64,000 nucleotides of DNA from Nocardioidaceae bacterium (GCA_030447585.1 JAUJOO010000006.1:1-64000), one strand, 5' to 3'; counted from the stretch's first letter, positions 44,765 through 53,786 are shown. Program-made: numbers and translations. The notes: generated by a model not told the origin, from the letters alone.

Positions 44765-45702
44765 TCAGTCCGCACCGCGGATGACCTCGAGTGCCGCGAC
44801 GAGGTCGTCGGCGTACGGCGACTCGAACTCCACCCACTCCCGGGTCTCCGGATGTGTGAACCCCAACCGCACAGCGTGTAGCCACTGGCGGCTGAGTGCG
44901 ACCCGGGTGGCCAGCACCGGATCTGCGCCGTAGGTGAGGTCACCGACGCAGGGGTGGTGCAACGCGCTCAGGTGGACTCGGATCTGGTGAGTGCGGCCGG
45001 TCTCCAGCTTGATCTCCAGCAACGACGCGAAACGATGCGCCTCCAACGTGTCGTAGTGGGTGACGCTGTGCCGGCCACCCTGGCCGACAGTGAACTTGTA
45101 GTCGTGCTTGACGTGTCTCACGATCGGGGCGTCGATCGTGCCGTGCAAGGGGTCGAGATGACCCTGGACCAGCGCATGGTAGGTCTTGTCGACGGACCTG
45201 CTCCGGAAGGCGCTCTTGAGGCCGGCGTACGCGAACTCGGACTTGGCGACCACCATCAGCCCGCTGGTGCCGACGTCGAGCCGCTGCACTATGCCCTGGC
45301 GCTCAGGCACTCCTGACGTCGCAACCCGGTATCCCGCCCCCGCGAGATGACCGAGCACGGTTGGCCCCGTCCAACCGACGCTGGGATGGGCGGCCACACC
45401 GACGGGCTTGTCTACGACCACGAGGGCATCATCGTCGTGAACGATGCGGACTCCCTCGACGACCTCGCTGCGGACATGCGCCGCTTGGACCGGAGGAGGG
45501 ATGGTCACCTCGAGGAAGGCGCCCTCCTCCACCCGATAGGACTTGGCCGGGGGTTTCCGTCGACCCTCACATCGCCCGCGGCAACCAGCTCGGCGGCCTT
45601 GGTGCGCGACAGGCCGAAGAGGCGTGCGAGGGCCGCGTCGACGCGTTCGCCGGCAAGACCGCTCGGCACGTGGAGCACCTTGCGGCCGGCCGGCTCAGTC
45701 AT
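44765..45702 (-). pseudogene. rluD: RluA/RluD-family pseudouridine synthase, split by one frameshift
   Basis: From the ATG at 45702 the frame gives [20 protein letters not shown] and then the S4 RNA-binding pattern [20 protein letters not shown]. It then leaves the family after VDGNP. A second frame from about 45547 continues [18 protein letters not shown] and the catalytic domain: [39 protein letters not shown] with the catalytic Asp, [12 protein letters not shown] and [18 protein letters not shown]. One base is missing in the run of five G at 45549-45553. The start overlaps the end of lspA by 8 nt, as is normal for this pair. Family target: uridines in 23S rRNA. Confidence 0.82.
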
Positions 45703-46324
45703 CAGCGCGCTTCTCCCCGGTCTCGTGGGCATCCGACGCGTCAGGCTCTCTCTGACGTCCCGGCTCGGTGGCCCGGAGATGCTTCTCTTCGCGAGTTCCG
45801 TCCAGACGGACTCCAGAAAGGCTGAGACCGATGAAGAGGACGGCAGCGACGCTGATCGCCGAGTCGGCCACGTTGAAGACAGGCCAGTGCGGTAGCTCGA
45901 TGAAGTCGACGACGTGCCCACGAAACGGTGCAGGCGCGCGCACGAGCCTGTCGGTGACGTTGCCCAACGCTCCGCCGAGCAGCAAGCCGAGGGCGACGGC
46001 CCACCAGGTGTTCCCCAGCCGGCTGGCAAGGGTCAGGCACACGGCGATGACGACGAGGGCTATTACCGTCAGTGCGATCGTGTAACCGGTGCCGACGCTG
46101 AAGGCGGCGCCGGGGTTGTGCGTCAGGCGCAGCTGCAGGAGGTCGCCAACCACCTCATGCGGGCGGCCGTTCGACAGTGCCCGCTCGGCCCACCACTTGG
46201 AGGCCTGGTCGAGCAGGTAGACGATCGAGGCGACCGCGACCCACACTCTCAGGCGCGACCTGCGCGGTGGCGGGTCGCCTGCCGTCGTCGCGTCGATCAG
46301 CGGCGTTCCTCGCGTTGTTTGCAT
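45695..46324 (-). CDS. lspA: Lipoprotein signal peptidase II
   Basis: 209 residues with four hydrophobic segments. It cleaves the signal peptide of diacylglyceryl prolipoproteins after Lgt has acted. VYLLDQASKWWAERAL is the first helix, RLTHNPGAAFSVG the conserved loop, and GGALGNVTDRLVRAPAP and FNVADSAISVAAVLF contain the two catalytic Asp residues. An acidic, Arg-rich tail of about 35 residues follows. The start at 46324 overlaps the DksA-type gene by 28 nt. Confidence 0.96.
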   Translation of the reverse strand: MQTTRGTPLIDATTAGDPPPRRSRLRVWVAVASIVYLLDQASKWWAERALSNGRPHEVVGDLLQLRLTHNPGAAFSVGTGYTIALTVIALVVIAVCLTLASRLGNTWWAVALGLLLGGALGNVTDRLVRAPAPFRGHVVDFIELPHWPVFNVADSAISVAAVLFIGLSLSGVRLDGTREEKHLRATEPGRQREPDASDAHETGEKRADD

Positions 46325-47083
46325 TCCATGCACAGTGTCGCACGGGGAAATGCCTGCAGGCGCATCTTCCCGATCGGCTGACCACACGACTCGCAGACCC
46401 CGTAGTCACCTTGGTCGATGCGGGCGAGAGCGGCCTCGACCAGCTCGAGGTTGTCTCGAGCGTTCTTGGCCATGCTCATCTCGTGGTCGCGCTCGAACGT
46501 GTTCGAACCGACGTCAGCCTGGTCGTTGCCCGCGCCCTCGCCGCCGCCGCGCAGTAGGTGGTTGATGTCAGCCTCTGTGGCCGCGATCTCGGCCAGCAGC
46601 CGGCTCCGGTCGTGCTCGAGAGTGGCCCGGACATCCTTGATCTCCGCGGCGGTCCAGGGCTTCTCGTCAGCTCGGACGGCGAGACCACCGGCCAGGCCGT
46701 TCGCGCCCGCACCCTTAGCCTCACTCGACGCCGACGGTTTCGTGGCTGCCGGCTTCTTGCTTGCCGACTTCTTGGCTGCTTGCTTCTTGGCTGCTTGCTT
46801 CTCCGCTTCTGGTTTCGTCGCGCTGACGTTGGCCGGAGCCGTCTTCTTCGCCGCAGTCTTCTTCTTGGCCGGAGCCGCCGCCGCAGACGCGGCCTTCTTG
46901 GCCGAAGCCGTCTTCTTCGCGGCAGGCGCGGCCCCCTTGGCCGGTGACTTCTTCTGTGGCGCCTCGTCTGCTGTGCCTCGTCGATGCCGCCGTCGTCGCG
47001 CTCGACGACGCACTCCCGCGCCCGGTGGCCTTCGCGACCGCCTGCTTCACTGCGCTGACCGCAGCTGATGTGTTGGCAGCCAT
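46297..47083 (-). CDS. DksA/TraR zinc-finger protein with Lys/Ala-rich N-terminus, frame break near start
   Basis: The C-terminal half is a clear DksA/TraR-type regulator: EIKDVRATLEHDRSRLLAEI coiled coil, NTFERDHEMSMAKNARDNLE, then a C4 zinc finger (CESCGQPIG and CMECKQ). Before it lies an unusual stretch of about 100 residues rich in Lys, Ala and Pro (AAKKTASAKKAASAAAAPAK), like histone H1 or the HupB tail. The likely start is the ATG at 47083 (MAANTSAAVSAVKQAVAKAT), but it is in another frame, and the change falls near 46975-46995. Family role: binds RNA polymerase. The basic arm could bind DNA or RNA (inference). Confidence 0.8.
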
Positions 47084-47221
47084 GGTGGCCTCTCCTGACT
47101 GTGGGCGTCCCCCGGATTCGGTGCGGAGAGGATAAGCGGTTATTGCCTCCGCTTCAAATAGCCATGCCGTCGACCGGCCGCCCGTCGGCGTTATCAGTGT
47201 GTGGGACGGCACGCCGATCGC

Positions 47222-47460
47222 CTAGGATGCTCATCGTCGCGCGACGTTGATGGGGCTATCACCTCGGAGTTGCCGGAAGAACGGTCAGCACTGGCGCACC
47301 AGCACTGGCTCACTAGAACCGGCTGCGGCATACCACGAGCGGGTCGTTGTGCGTCTTGGGCGATGACCAAGGAGGGTGGTACCGCGGAGCCGCCGTACCC
47401 GGACGGCTTCGTCCCTTCGCCACAGTTGCGCTGAGGCGCAGTGACGAAGGAGGAGAAGGC
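47222..47460 (+). promoter_or_regulatory. Ile-specific T-box riboswitch controlling ileS translation
   Basis: The 14-nt T-box AGGGTGGTACCGCG lies at 47373-47386, with UGGU free to pair with the tRNA ACCA end. A short stem I holds the probable specifier ATC (47258-47260, isoleucine), followed by GCCGGAAGAACGG. The antisequestrator pairs AAGG-A-GGG before the T-box with CCCTT at about 47413-47417, over an inner stem GAGCCG/CGGCTTC. In the other state CCTTCG (47414-47419) pairs with CGAAGG (47445-47450), which covers the Shine-Dalgarno sequence AGGAGG (47448-47453), with an inner stem TTGCGC/GCGCAG. This is the translational, ultrashort stem I type known from actinobacterial ileS. Confidence 0.9.
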
Positions 47461-50400
47461 ATGGCCGGCGAGTATCCCGCTTTCCCTGCGCAGGTCGACC
47501 TGCCGGAGATGGAGCACGAGATCCTCGAGCTCTGGCGGGAGCAGAAGACGTTCGAGGCGTCGCTTGCTCAGCGCGTGGACGCGCCGCGGTGGACGTTCTA
47601 CGAGGGTCCACCAACAGCCAACGGGCAGCCAGGTGTGCACAGCATCGAGGCGCGGGTCTTCAAGGACGTGTTTCCCCGCTTCAAGACCATGCGGGGTTTC
47701 CGCGTCGACCGCAAGGCCGGCTGGGACTGCCAAGGGCTGCACGTCGAGGTCGGGGTGGAGAAGGAGCTCGGGCTTTCCGGCAAGCAAGAGATCGAGAGGT
47801 TCGGGATCGCCGAGTTCAACGCCAAGTGCCGTGAGTCGGTGCAGCGGGCGACCGCCGAGTGGGAAGCGATGACGGAGCGGATGGGCTACTGGGTCGACCT
47901 CGCCCAGGCCTACCGCACGATGGACGCGTCATACATCGAGAGCGTCTGGTGGGCTCTCAAGCAGACCTACGACGCGGGCCTGCTCTACGAGGCGCACCGC
48001 ATCTCGCCGTACTGTCCGCGGTGCGAGACCGCCTTGTCCGATCACGAGCTCGGCCAACCTGGTGTCTATGAGACGGTCCTCGACCCGTCTGTCTACGTCC
48101 GCGTCCCGTTGACGTCAGGACCACTGGCGGGCCGGGCTTCGCTGTTGGTGTGGACGACGACGCCGTGGACGCTCGTGTCCAACACTGCGGTCGCAGTCAA
48201 CCCTGACGTCACGTATGTCGTCGCGACCGACGGAGCCGAGCGGCTGGTGATCGCCGAGCCTCTGCTCGAGACCGTGCTCGGCGAGGGGTGGACGGTCGAG
48301 TCCCGGCTGGAGGGACGACAGATGGAGCGTTGGCACTATGCCCGCCCGCTCGACCTGGTCGACTTCCCGGCGCGGGACGAGGAGCAGGGCGGGACCGGCG
48401 CGCACTTCGTCGTACTCGGTGACTACGTCACCACCGACGACGGGTCCGGGCTCGTCCATCAGTCACCCGCCTTCGGCGCCGACGACATGGCGGTGTGCAT
48501 GGCCTACGGCCTTCCGGTCGTCAACCCCATCCGTCTGGACGGGCACTTCGAGGATTCCGTCAGGCTCGTCGGAGGACAGTTCTTCAAGCACGCCGACACC
48601 GACCTGGTCAAGGAGTTGGACAAGCGGGGGTTGCTGTTCCGGCACGAGGTGTACGAGCACTCCTACCCGCACTGCTGGCGGTGCCACACCCCTCTCATGT
48701 ACTACGCCCTGCTCGCCTGGTACATCCGCACCACGGCCGTCAAGGATGCGCTGCTCGCTGAGAACGAGAAGACCAACTGGTACCCGGACACGATCAAGCA
48801 CGGCCGCTACGGGGACTGGCTGAACAACAACGTGGACTGGGCGCTGTCGCGGACGCGCTACTGGGGTACGCCCCTGCCGATCTGGCGGTGCGGCCAGGGG
48901 CACCTCACCTGCGTCGGCTCCCTCGCCGAGCTCAGCGAGCTGGCCGGTGACGACCTCAGCGACCTCGACCCGCACCGGCCGTACGTCGACGACGTCGAGA
49001 TCGTCTGCTCCCAGTGCGAGCAGGCCGGGAGACGGGTGAGCGAGGTCATCGACGCCTGGTACGACTCCGGCTCGATGCCGTTCGCCCAGTGGGGCTACCC
49101 CTACTTGCCTGGGTCCGAGCACGAGTTCGAGAACGCCTATCCAGCTCAGTTCATCAGCGAGGCGATCGACCAGACCCGCGGCTGGTTCTACTCTCTGATG
49201 GCCGTCGGGACGATCGTGTTCGGACGGTCGTCGTACCAGAACGTCGTCTGCCTTGGGCTGCTGCTGGCCGAGGACGGACGCAAGATGTCCAAGCACCTCG
49301 GAAACATCCTCGAGCCCATGCCGTTGATGGACGAGAGCGGGGCCGACGCGGTGCGCTGGTTCATGGCCGCCTCGGGATCGCCGTGGGCGGCCCGTCGCGT
49401 CGGCCGGGCCACCTTGCAGGAGATCGTCCGCAAAGTGCTGCTGACCTACTGGAACACGGCTTCCTTCCATGCCCTCTACGCCCGGACGAACGGCTGGACC
49501 CCGACGGACGAGGCGCCGCCGGTACGCGAACGGCCGGTGCTGGACCGCTGGCTGGTCTCGCGTCGCAACGGTCTCGTCCGCGACGTGACAGCGGCGTTGG
49601 AGGCCTTCGACACACAGCGCGGCGGTGCTCTCCTGGCCGACTTCATCGACGACCTCTCGAACTGGTACGTCCGTCGCTCCAGGCGTCGGTTCTGGGACGG
49701 CGACGACGCCGCCCTCGCGACGCTGCACGAGACGCTCGAGCTACTCACCCGGCTGCTCGCTCCGCTGACGCCCTTCGTGACCGAGCGGGTGTGGCAAGAC
49801 ATCGTGCGCTCCGTGGACGACTCGGCTGCTCCCTCCGTGCACCTTGCGTCCTGGCCCGGCTACGACGAGGAGCTGGTCGACGCGGAGCTCGAACAGGGGA
49901 TGGCCCTGGCGCGCAGGTTTGTCGAGCTCGGCCGGTCCGCGCGGGCCGAGGCGAAGGTGCGAACGCGCCAACCGCTGCGCCGCGCCCTGGTGCCGTCGAC
50001 GGCGTTGGCGCTGCTCTCGGATGAGTTGCGATCCCAGGTCGCGGCGGAGCTCAACGTCGAGACGGTGGAATCGTTCGGTTCGGCTGGTGACCTCGTCGAC
50101 CACACCGCGAAGGGAAACTTCCGCAGCCTCGGGCGACGGTTCGGAAAGCGGACGCCTGAGGTCGCGGCAGCGATCGCCTCGGCCGACGCGTCAGCTCTGG
50201 CGCTGTCGCTCGGTACCACCGGCGCGGCGACGGTCGACGTCGACGGCGGCGTTGAGGTGACGGTAGAGGATGTGATCATCTCGGAGCGACCACGTGCAGG
50301 GTGGTCGGTCGTCAACGAGCACGGGGAGACCATCGCGCTCGACCTGCACCTGAGTCCCGAGCTCGAACGCGCAGGTGTGGCTCGAGAGATCATCAGGCTG

Positions 50401-50616
50401 GTGCAGGAGGCACGCAAGTCCCAGGGCCTTGAGGTCTCGGACCGCATCCGGCTTTGTTGGTACGGCGGTCCGCGCGTCAGCGACGCGATGCGGGCACATC
50501 GAGACCTGGTAGCTCAGGAGGTGCTCGCGACGGAGGTCAGCGGGGCGGCAGAGGGCGACCCGAACTGGCACCGCGACGAGGATCTCGACTTCTCGTTCTC
50601 GCTGCGGAAGGTCTAG
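47461..50616 (+). CDS. ileS: Isoleucyl-tRNA synthetase with unusual HIGH motif
   Basis: 1051 residues, the IleRS2-like type. The N-terminus is YPAFPAQVDLPEMEHEILEL. The HIGH-equivalent after GPPTANGQP reads G-V-H-S at residues 58-61. WDCQGLHVE at 88-96 replaces the usual W-D-x-H-G-L-P-V-E. The editing domain contains LLVWTTTPWTLVSNTAVAV and GSGLVHQSPAFGADD. KMSKH is at 608-612 in EDGRKMSKHLGNILEP. The anticodon-binding domain follows (DDLSNWYVRRSRRRFW), and the C-terminus lacks a zinc cluster. The ATG at 47461 has AAGGAGGAG upstream, controlled by the T-box leader. It converges on divIVA with a 15-nt gap. Confidence 0.97.
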   Translation: MAGEYPAFPAQVDLPEMEHEILELWREQKTFEASLAQRVDAPRWTFYEGPPTANGQPGVHSIEARVFKDVFPRFKTMRGFRVDRKAGWDCQGLHVEVGVEKELGLSGKQEIERFGIAEFNAKCRESVQRATAEWEAMTERMGYWVDLAQAYRTMDASYIESVWWALKQTYDAGLLYEAHRISPYCPRCETALSDHELGQPGVYETVLDPSVYVRVPLTSGPLAGRASLLVWTTTPWTLVSNTAVAVNPDVTYVVATDGAERLVIAEPLLETVLGEGWTVESRLEGRQMERWHYARPLDLVDFPARDEEQGGTGAHFVVLGDYVTTDDGSGLVHQSPAFGADDMAVCMAYGLPVVNPIRLDGHFEDSVRLVGGQFFKHADTDLVKELDKRGLLFRHEVYEHSYPHCWRCHTPLMYYALLAWYIRTTAVKDALLAENEKTNWYPDTIKHGRYGDWLNNNVDWALSRTRYWGTPLPIWRCGQGHLTCVGSLAELSELAGDDLSDLDPHRPYVDDVEIVCSQCEQAGRRVSEVIDAWYDSGSMPFAQWGYPYLPGSEHEFENAYPAQFISEAIDQTRGWFYSLMAVGTIVFGRSSYQNVVCLGLLLAEDGRKMSKHLGNILEPMPLMDESGADAVRWFMAASGSPWAARRVGRATLQEIVRKVLLTYWNTASFHALYARTNGWTPTDEAPPVRERPVLDRWLVSRRNGLVRDVTAALEAFDTQRGGALLADFIDDLSNWYVRRSRRRFWDGDDAALATLHETLELLTRLLAPLTPFVTERVWQDIVRSVDDSAAPSVHLASWPGYDEELVDAELEQGMALARRFVELGRSARAEAKVRTRQPLRRALVPSTALALLSDELRSQVAAELNVETVESFGSAGDLVDHTAKGNFRSLGRRFGKRTPEVAAAIASADASALALSLGTTGAATVDVDGGVEVTVEDVIISERPRAGWSVVNEHGETIALDLHLSPELERAGVAREIIRLVQEARKSQGLEVSDRIRLCWYGGPRVSDAMRAHRDLVAQEVLATEVSGAAEGDPNWHRDEDLDFSFSLRKV

Positions 50617-50631
50617 TCCAAGCTGGGTAAG

Positions 50632-51351
50632 TCAGTTTTGGTGCTGCTGGTCCTCGCCGAGGAGCTCACGCAGCCGGCGGGGAGTCTCACCATCGGCGGA
50701 CGGGGTATGTGGTGCGTCAGGATCGCCTTCGCCGTCGAGCGCCTTGAGCTGGCTCTGGAAGTAGCCGCGCAGCCGGCTGCGGTACTCGCGCTCGAAGGCG
50801 CGCAGGTCCTCGAGCTCACGGGCAAGGTTTTCTCTGTCTCGCTCCAGCTCACCGAACAACTGTTGCCGGCGCTCACTCGTCTCGGCGTCGAGCTTCTCCG
50901 CGCGGGTGCGGGCGTCGAGCTCGAGACGTTCAGCCTTTGCCTTGGCGTCGGCCTGCAGCCGTTCCGCCTTGGTTCGCGCCTCGCCAAGGATCCGGTCGGA
51001 GTCGTTCTGCGCCTCGTTGACGAGCTGGTCGGCGTTCTGCGCCGCGATCTCCAGCAGCCGAGCCGCCGCAGTGGACGCCTCGGGAACCGTCTTCACGGGT
51101 GGTAGCGGGGCGACCGCTGGTGCGGTCTGCTCCGGCGTCCAAGGCGGCTCCTGCTGGGCAGGCGGGGCCGCCACCGGTGCAGTCGATGCTGCCGTCAGCT
51201 TCGTGCGGAGATCATCGTTCTCCTGACGAAGGCGGGTGAGCTCGACCTCCACCTCGTCGAGAAATTGGTCCACCTCCCCCATGTCGTACCCCTCCCGCAG
51301 TCGAACGGGTGTAAACGTCTTCTTGTGGACGTCTTCGGGCGTCAACGGCAT
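50632..51351 (-). CDS. divIVA: DivIVA/Wag31-type polar growth protein
   Basis: 239 residues. The conserved membrane-binding N-terminus is MPLTPEDVHKKTFTPVRLRE, then GYDMGEVDQFLDEVEVELTR, which starts the first coiled coil. A Pro/Ala-rich linker (about 60-100) leads to a long second coiled coil (NDSDRILGEARTKAERLQAD and on). It organises wall growth at the poles or septum in actinobacteria. Last gene of the division cluster, 96 nt after yggT, so it may have its own promoter. Confidence 0.95.
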   Translation of the reverse strand: MPLTPEDVHKKTFTPVRLREGYDMGEVDQFLDEVEVELTRLRQENDDLRTKLTAASTAPVAAPPAQQEPPWTPEQTAPAVAPLPPVKTVPEASTAAARLLEIAAQNADQLVNEAQNDSDRILGEARTKAERLQADAKAKAERLELDARTRAEKLDAETSERRQQLFGELERDRENLARELEDLRAFEREYRSRLRGYFQSQLKALDGEGDPDAPHTPSADGETPRRLRELLGEDQQHQN

Positions 51352-51447
51352 GAGTTCACCTCAGCTAGCTCAATGGATCTGGACGTGGCTGCCAACGCTA
51401 CTCCGTCTGCCCTACCTGTGCGAAAGCGACATCGAGACGTCGGCTCC

Positions 51448-51738
51448 TCAGAGCAGGATTCGGCGGTTCAGAGCCTGCAAGACGTAGCAGATCAGGAGCA
51501 CGAACAGCAAAGACAGGTCGAGGGTCGCGCCACCGATCCGAAGCGGTGGGATGAAACGGCGAAGCAGCCGGATGGGTGGGTCTGTCGCGGTGAAGATGAT
51601 TTCCAAGGCGACGACAGACACTCCTTGCGGGGTCCAGGACCGGGCGAACATCTGTACCCAGTTGACCACGATGCGCGCCAGGAGGAGCAGGATGTAGAAC
51701 CAGAGGCCAAGCTCGATGACGAAGCCGAGAACGCGCAC
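51448..51738 (-). CDS. YggT-family membrane protein
   Basis: 96 residues with two hydrophobic helices: GFVIELGLWFYILLLLARIV at the N-terminus and LDLSLLFVLLICYVLQAL at the C-terminus, joined by the family loop FTATDPPIRLLRRFIPPLRI. GTG start. The gene lies between sepF and divIVA, its normal place in Gram-positive division clusters. Its molecular role is not established. Confidence 0.94.
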   Translation of the reverse strand: MRVLGFVIELGLWFYILLLLARIVVNWVQMFARSWTPQGVSVVALEIIFTATDPPIRLLRRFIPPLRIGGATLDLSLLFVLLICYVLQALNRRILL

Positions 51739-51781
51739 GAGTGAAGCCTAGTGGCGGCCTGCAAACGCACTCTGGCTGAAG

Positions 51782-52264
51782 CTAGCTCTGGTTGAAGAAG
51801 CCGCCTTCGGCGATGCGCTGCTTGTCCTCCGCCGTGACCGAGACGTTGGCAGGCGAGAGCAGGAAGACCTTGCTGGTCACGCGTTCAATCGAGCCGCGGG
51901 TGGCGAAGACGAGTCCGGCCGAGAAGTCGACCAGGCGCTTGGCGTCGCTGTCATCCATCTCGGAGAGGTTCATGATGACCGGGATGCCGTCGCGGAAGTG
52001 CTCGCCGATGGTACGAGCCTCGTTGTAGTTGCGGGGGTGCAGCGTGGTGATGCGCGACAGCTCTGCGACCGACTGGGCGGGCCGCCGACGCTCCGACAGT
52101 GACGCCACCGAAGCGGAGCGTTCCTGCGGCGTCGCTGCGAGTGGGCGCGCCGTCGAGGCAGGTTGTTGCGTCGCTTCGTCGTCGGCGTAGTAGTCGTCCT
52201 CGTAGCGGTCGGTGTCTTCGAGCAGGCCCAGGTACACCCCGACCTTGCGCATTCCACTCGCCAT
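51782..52264 (-). CDS. sepF: Cell division protein SepF
   Basis: 160 residues. The N-terminal amphipathic region [20 protein letters not shown] would bind the membrane. An acidic and Ala/Thr-rich linker follows. The C-terminal domain has [53 protein letters not shown] and [11 protein letters not shown]. SepF anchors FtsZ to the membrane. In actinobacteria, which lack FtsA, it is the main anchor. It is placed between yggS and yggT. Confidence 0.96.
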   Translation of the reverse strand: MASGMRKVGVYLGLLEDTDRYEDDYYADDEATQQPASTARPLAATPQERSASVASLSERRRPAQSVAELSRITTLHPRNYNEARTIGEHFRDGIPVIMNLSEMDDSDAKRLVDFSAGLVFATRGSIERVTSKVFLLSPANVSVTAEDKQRIAEGGFFNQS

Positions 52265-52345
52265 GACCTCGTAGCCTCCGCCTCGTCCGATACTGCCGCG
52301 ATGTTGACATGCGACCCGGTCGTCATCCGGCCGTCGCGGCCGACA

Positions 52346-53053
52346 TTACCCGAGCGAGGGCCGTGGGCCGAGCACCGCGCTCCCGACACGCACGTGTGTC
52401 GCACCGGCCTTGACAGCCGTTTCGTAGTCGCCGCTCATCCCGGCCGAAACCGCTGCTGCAACGGGGTGTCTGGCCACCAGCTCACGGCTCGACTGCAGCA
52501 GCCGTTGGTACGCCGCTGCCGCGTCACCACCTGCAGGTGCCACGCCCATGACGCCGGCGAGACGAAGCAGCCCGCAGTCCACGATCGCATCGGCGATCTC
52601 GGGGACAGCTGCCGGGGGTGCACCGCCCCTGCCACTCCGGGTCTGCGGAGGGTCGAGGCTGACCTGGATGAAGCAGTCGACGGCTCGGTCAGCGCGGTGG
52701 GCGCCGCTGTTGAGTCGCTGCACGACACGCAGGGAGTCCACGGCGTGAACCACGGCGGCGTACTCGGCGATGCGGGCGGCCTTGTTGGACTGGACCTGGC
52801 CGACGAAGTGCCACCGCAGCTCGAGGTCGGCGAGTGCCGCCACCTTCTCCTTCGCCTCTTGATGCCTGTTCTCACCGAAGTCGCGGACGCCTAGGCCGTA
52901 CAGCGTGCGCAGGTCGCTCACCGGGAAGGTCTTCGTCACCACAATGATGGTCACGGTCGAGCCGGCCCGACCGCTCGCGGAGGCAGCGGCGTCGACTCGC
53001 CCACGCACCGCTGTGAGCGCCGACCGGAGCGCCTCCCGCCGCTCGTCACTCAT
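52346..53053 (-). CDS. YggS/PLPBP-family pyridoxal-phosphate homeostasis protein
   Basis: 235 residues, a TIM barrel that binds pyridoxal phosphate. TIIVVTKTFPVSDLRTLYGL holds the PLP Lys, DFGENRHQEAKEK and LRWHFVGQVQSNKAARIAEY follow, and GVMGVAPAGGDAAAAY and SAGMSGDYETAVKAGATHVR are the phosphate-binding end. A short insert rich in Arg and Gly (QTRSGRGGAPPAA) sits near residue 155. The ATG at 53053 overlaps the pgeF stop by 8 nt. The longer frame upstream reads through pgeF in another frame and is rejected. Confidence 0.95.
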   Translation of the reverse strand: MSDERREALRSALTAVRGRVDAAASASGRAGSTVTIIVVTKTFPVSDLRTLYGLGVRDFGENRHQEAKEKVAALADLELRWHFVGQVQSNKAARIAEYAAVVHAVDSLRVVQRLNSGAHRADRAVDCFIQVSLDPPQTRSGRGGAPPAAVPEIADAIVDCGLLRLAGVMGVAPAGGDAAAAYQRLLQSSRELVARHPVAAAVSAGMSGDYETAVKAGATHVRVGSAVLGPRPSLG

Positions 53054-53783
53054 CGGTGACCGGTCTGCGCACCACGAGCCCGGCGAAACGTCCCGACCGG
53101 TCACCGTCGCGGCGGTGGGAGTAGAGGTCGGGTGACTCGACGGTGCAGCGACTGTGGTCGCGGACGGCGCAGCCGGCTCTCTCCAGCTGGGACCGCACAC
53201 CCGCGCCGATGTCGAGGGACGGCGACCCCCAGGTGGTGCAGGCGTAGGAGGTCGGTACGACGGCGGCGACCTCATCGCGCATCGGTGCAGGCACCTCGTA
53301 GCATCCGCCGCAGACATGCGGCCCCACCCAGGCCTCGACCGAGGCAGCCCCCAACTCACGCATCGTTGCGACGGTTGCGGGCACCACGCCCGCGGCCAGA
53401 CCGCCGCGCCCCACGTGTGCGACTGCGACTACCCCGGTTCCGACGTCTGCGAACACCACCGGCGCGCAGTCACCGACCCGAACCATCAGCGCAACGTCCG
53501 CTACCGCCGTGACGAGGGCGTCGCAGGAGCCGGTCGCCAGCCCGATGCTGTCAACGACGCGGACATCGGCGCCATGCACCTGGCGCATGCCGGCGAATCC
53601 GGCGACGCCGAAAGCGTCGGCCACCAGGGCAAGGTTGGACTCCAGCTCATCGCCTCGGTCCCCGCGGAACCTGCTGAGGTCCAAGGTGTCGAACGGAGGC
53701 AGGCTCACACCACCTAGCCGGTCGGTGAAGGCGATATCGATGACAGCAGAGGCAGATCTGATGCTGTCGCGGCTCGCGAACAC
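53046..53783 (-). CDS. pgeF: Purine nucleoside phosphorylase / laccase-domain protein (YfiH, LACC1 type)
   Basis: 245 residues. QVHGADVRVVD, VRVGDCAPVVFADVGTGV and VAVAHVGRGGLAAGVV contain the conserved His, Cys and His of the zinc site, and WVGPHVCGGCYEVPAPMRDE follows. Family work shows purine-nucleoside phosphorolysis, and PgeF has also been linked to editing of peptidoglycan precursors, which suits its place after ftsZ. GTG start 3 nt after the ftsZ stop. The conserved Trp in A-H-A-G-W-R is replaced (H-V-G-R-G). Confidence 0.92.
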   Translation of the reverse strand: MFASRDSIRSASAVIDIAFTDRLGGVSLPPFDTLDLSRFRGDRGDELESNLALVADAFGVAGFAGMRQVHGADVRVVDSIGLATGSCDALVTAVADVALMVRVGDCAPVVFADVGTGVVAVAHVGRGGLAAGVVPATVATMRELGAASVEAWVGPHVCGGCYEVPAPMRDEVAAVVPTSYACTTWGSPSLDIGAGVRSQLERAGCAVRDHSRCTVESPDLYSHRRDGDRSGRFAGLVVRRPVTDE

Positions 53784-53786
53784 CGA

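Noticed and set aside
48463-49728. 421-residue minus-strand frame
   Set aside because: It is fully inside ileS on the other strand and has a shadow-frame composition.
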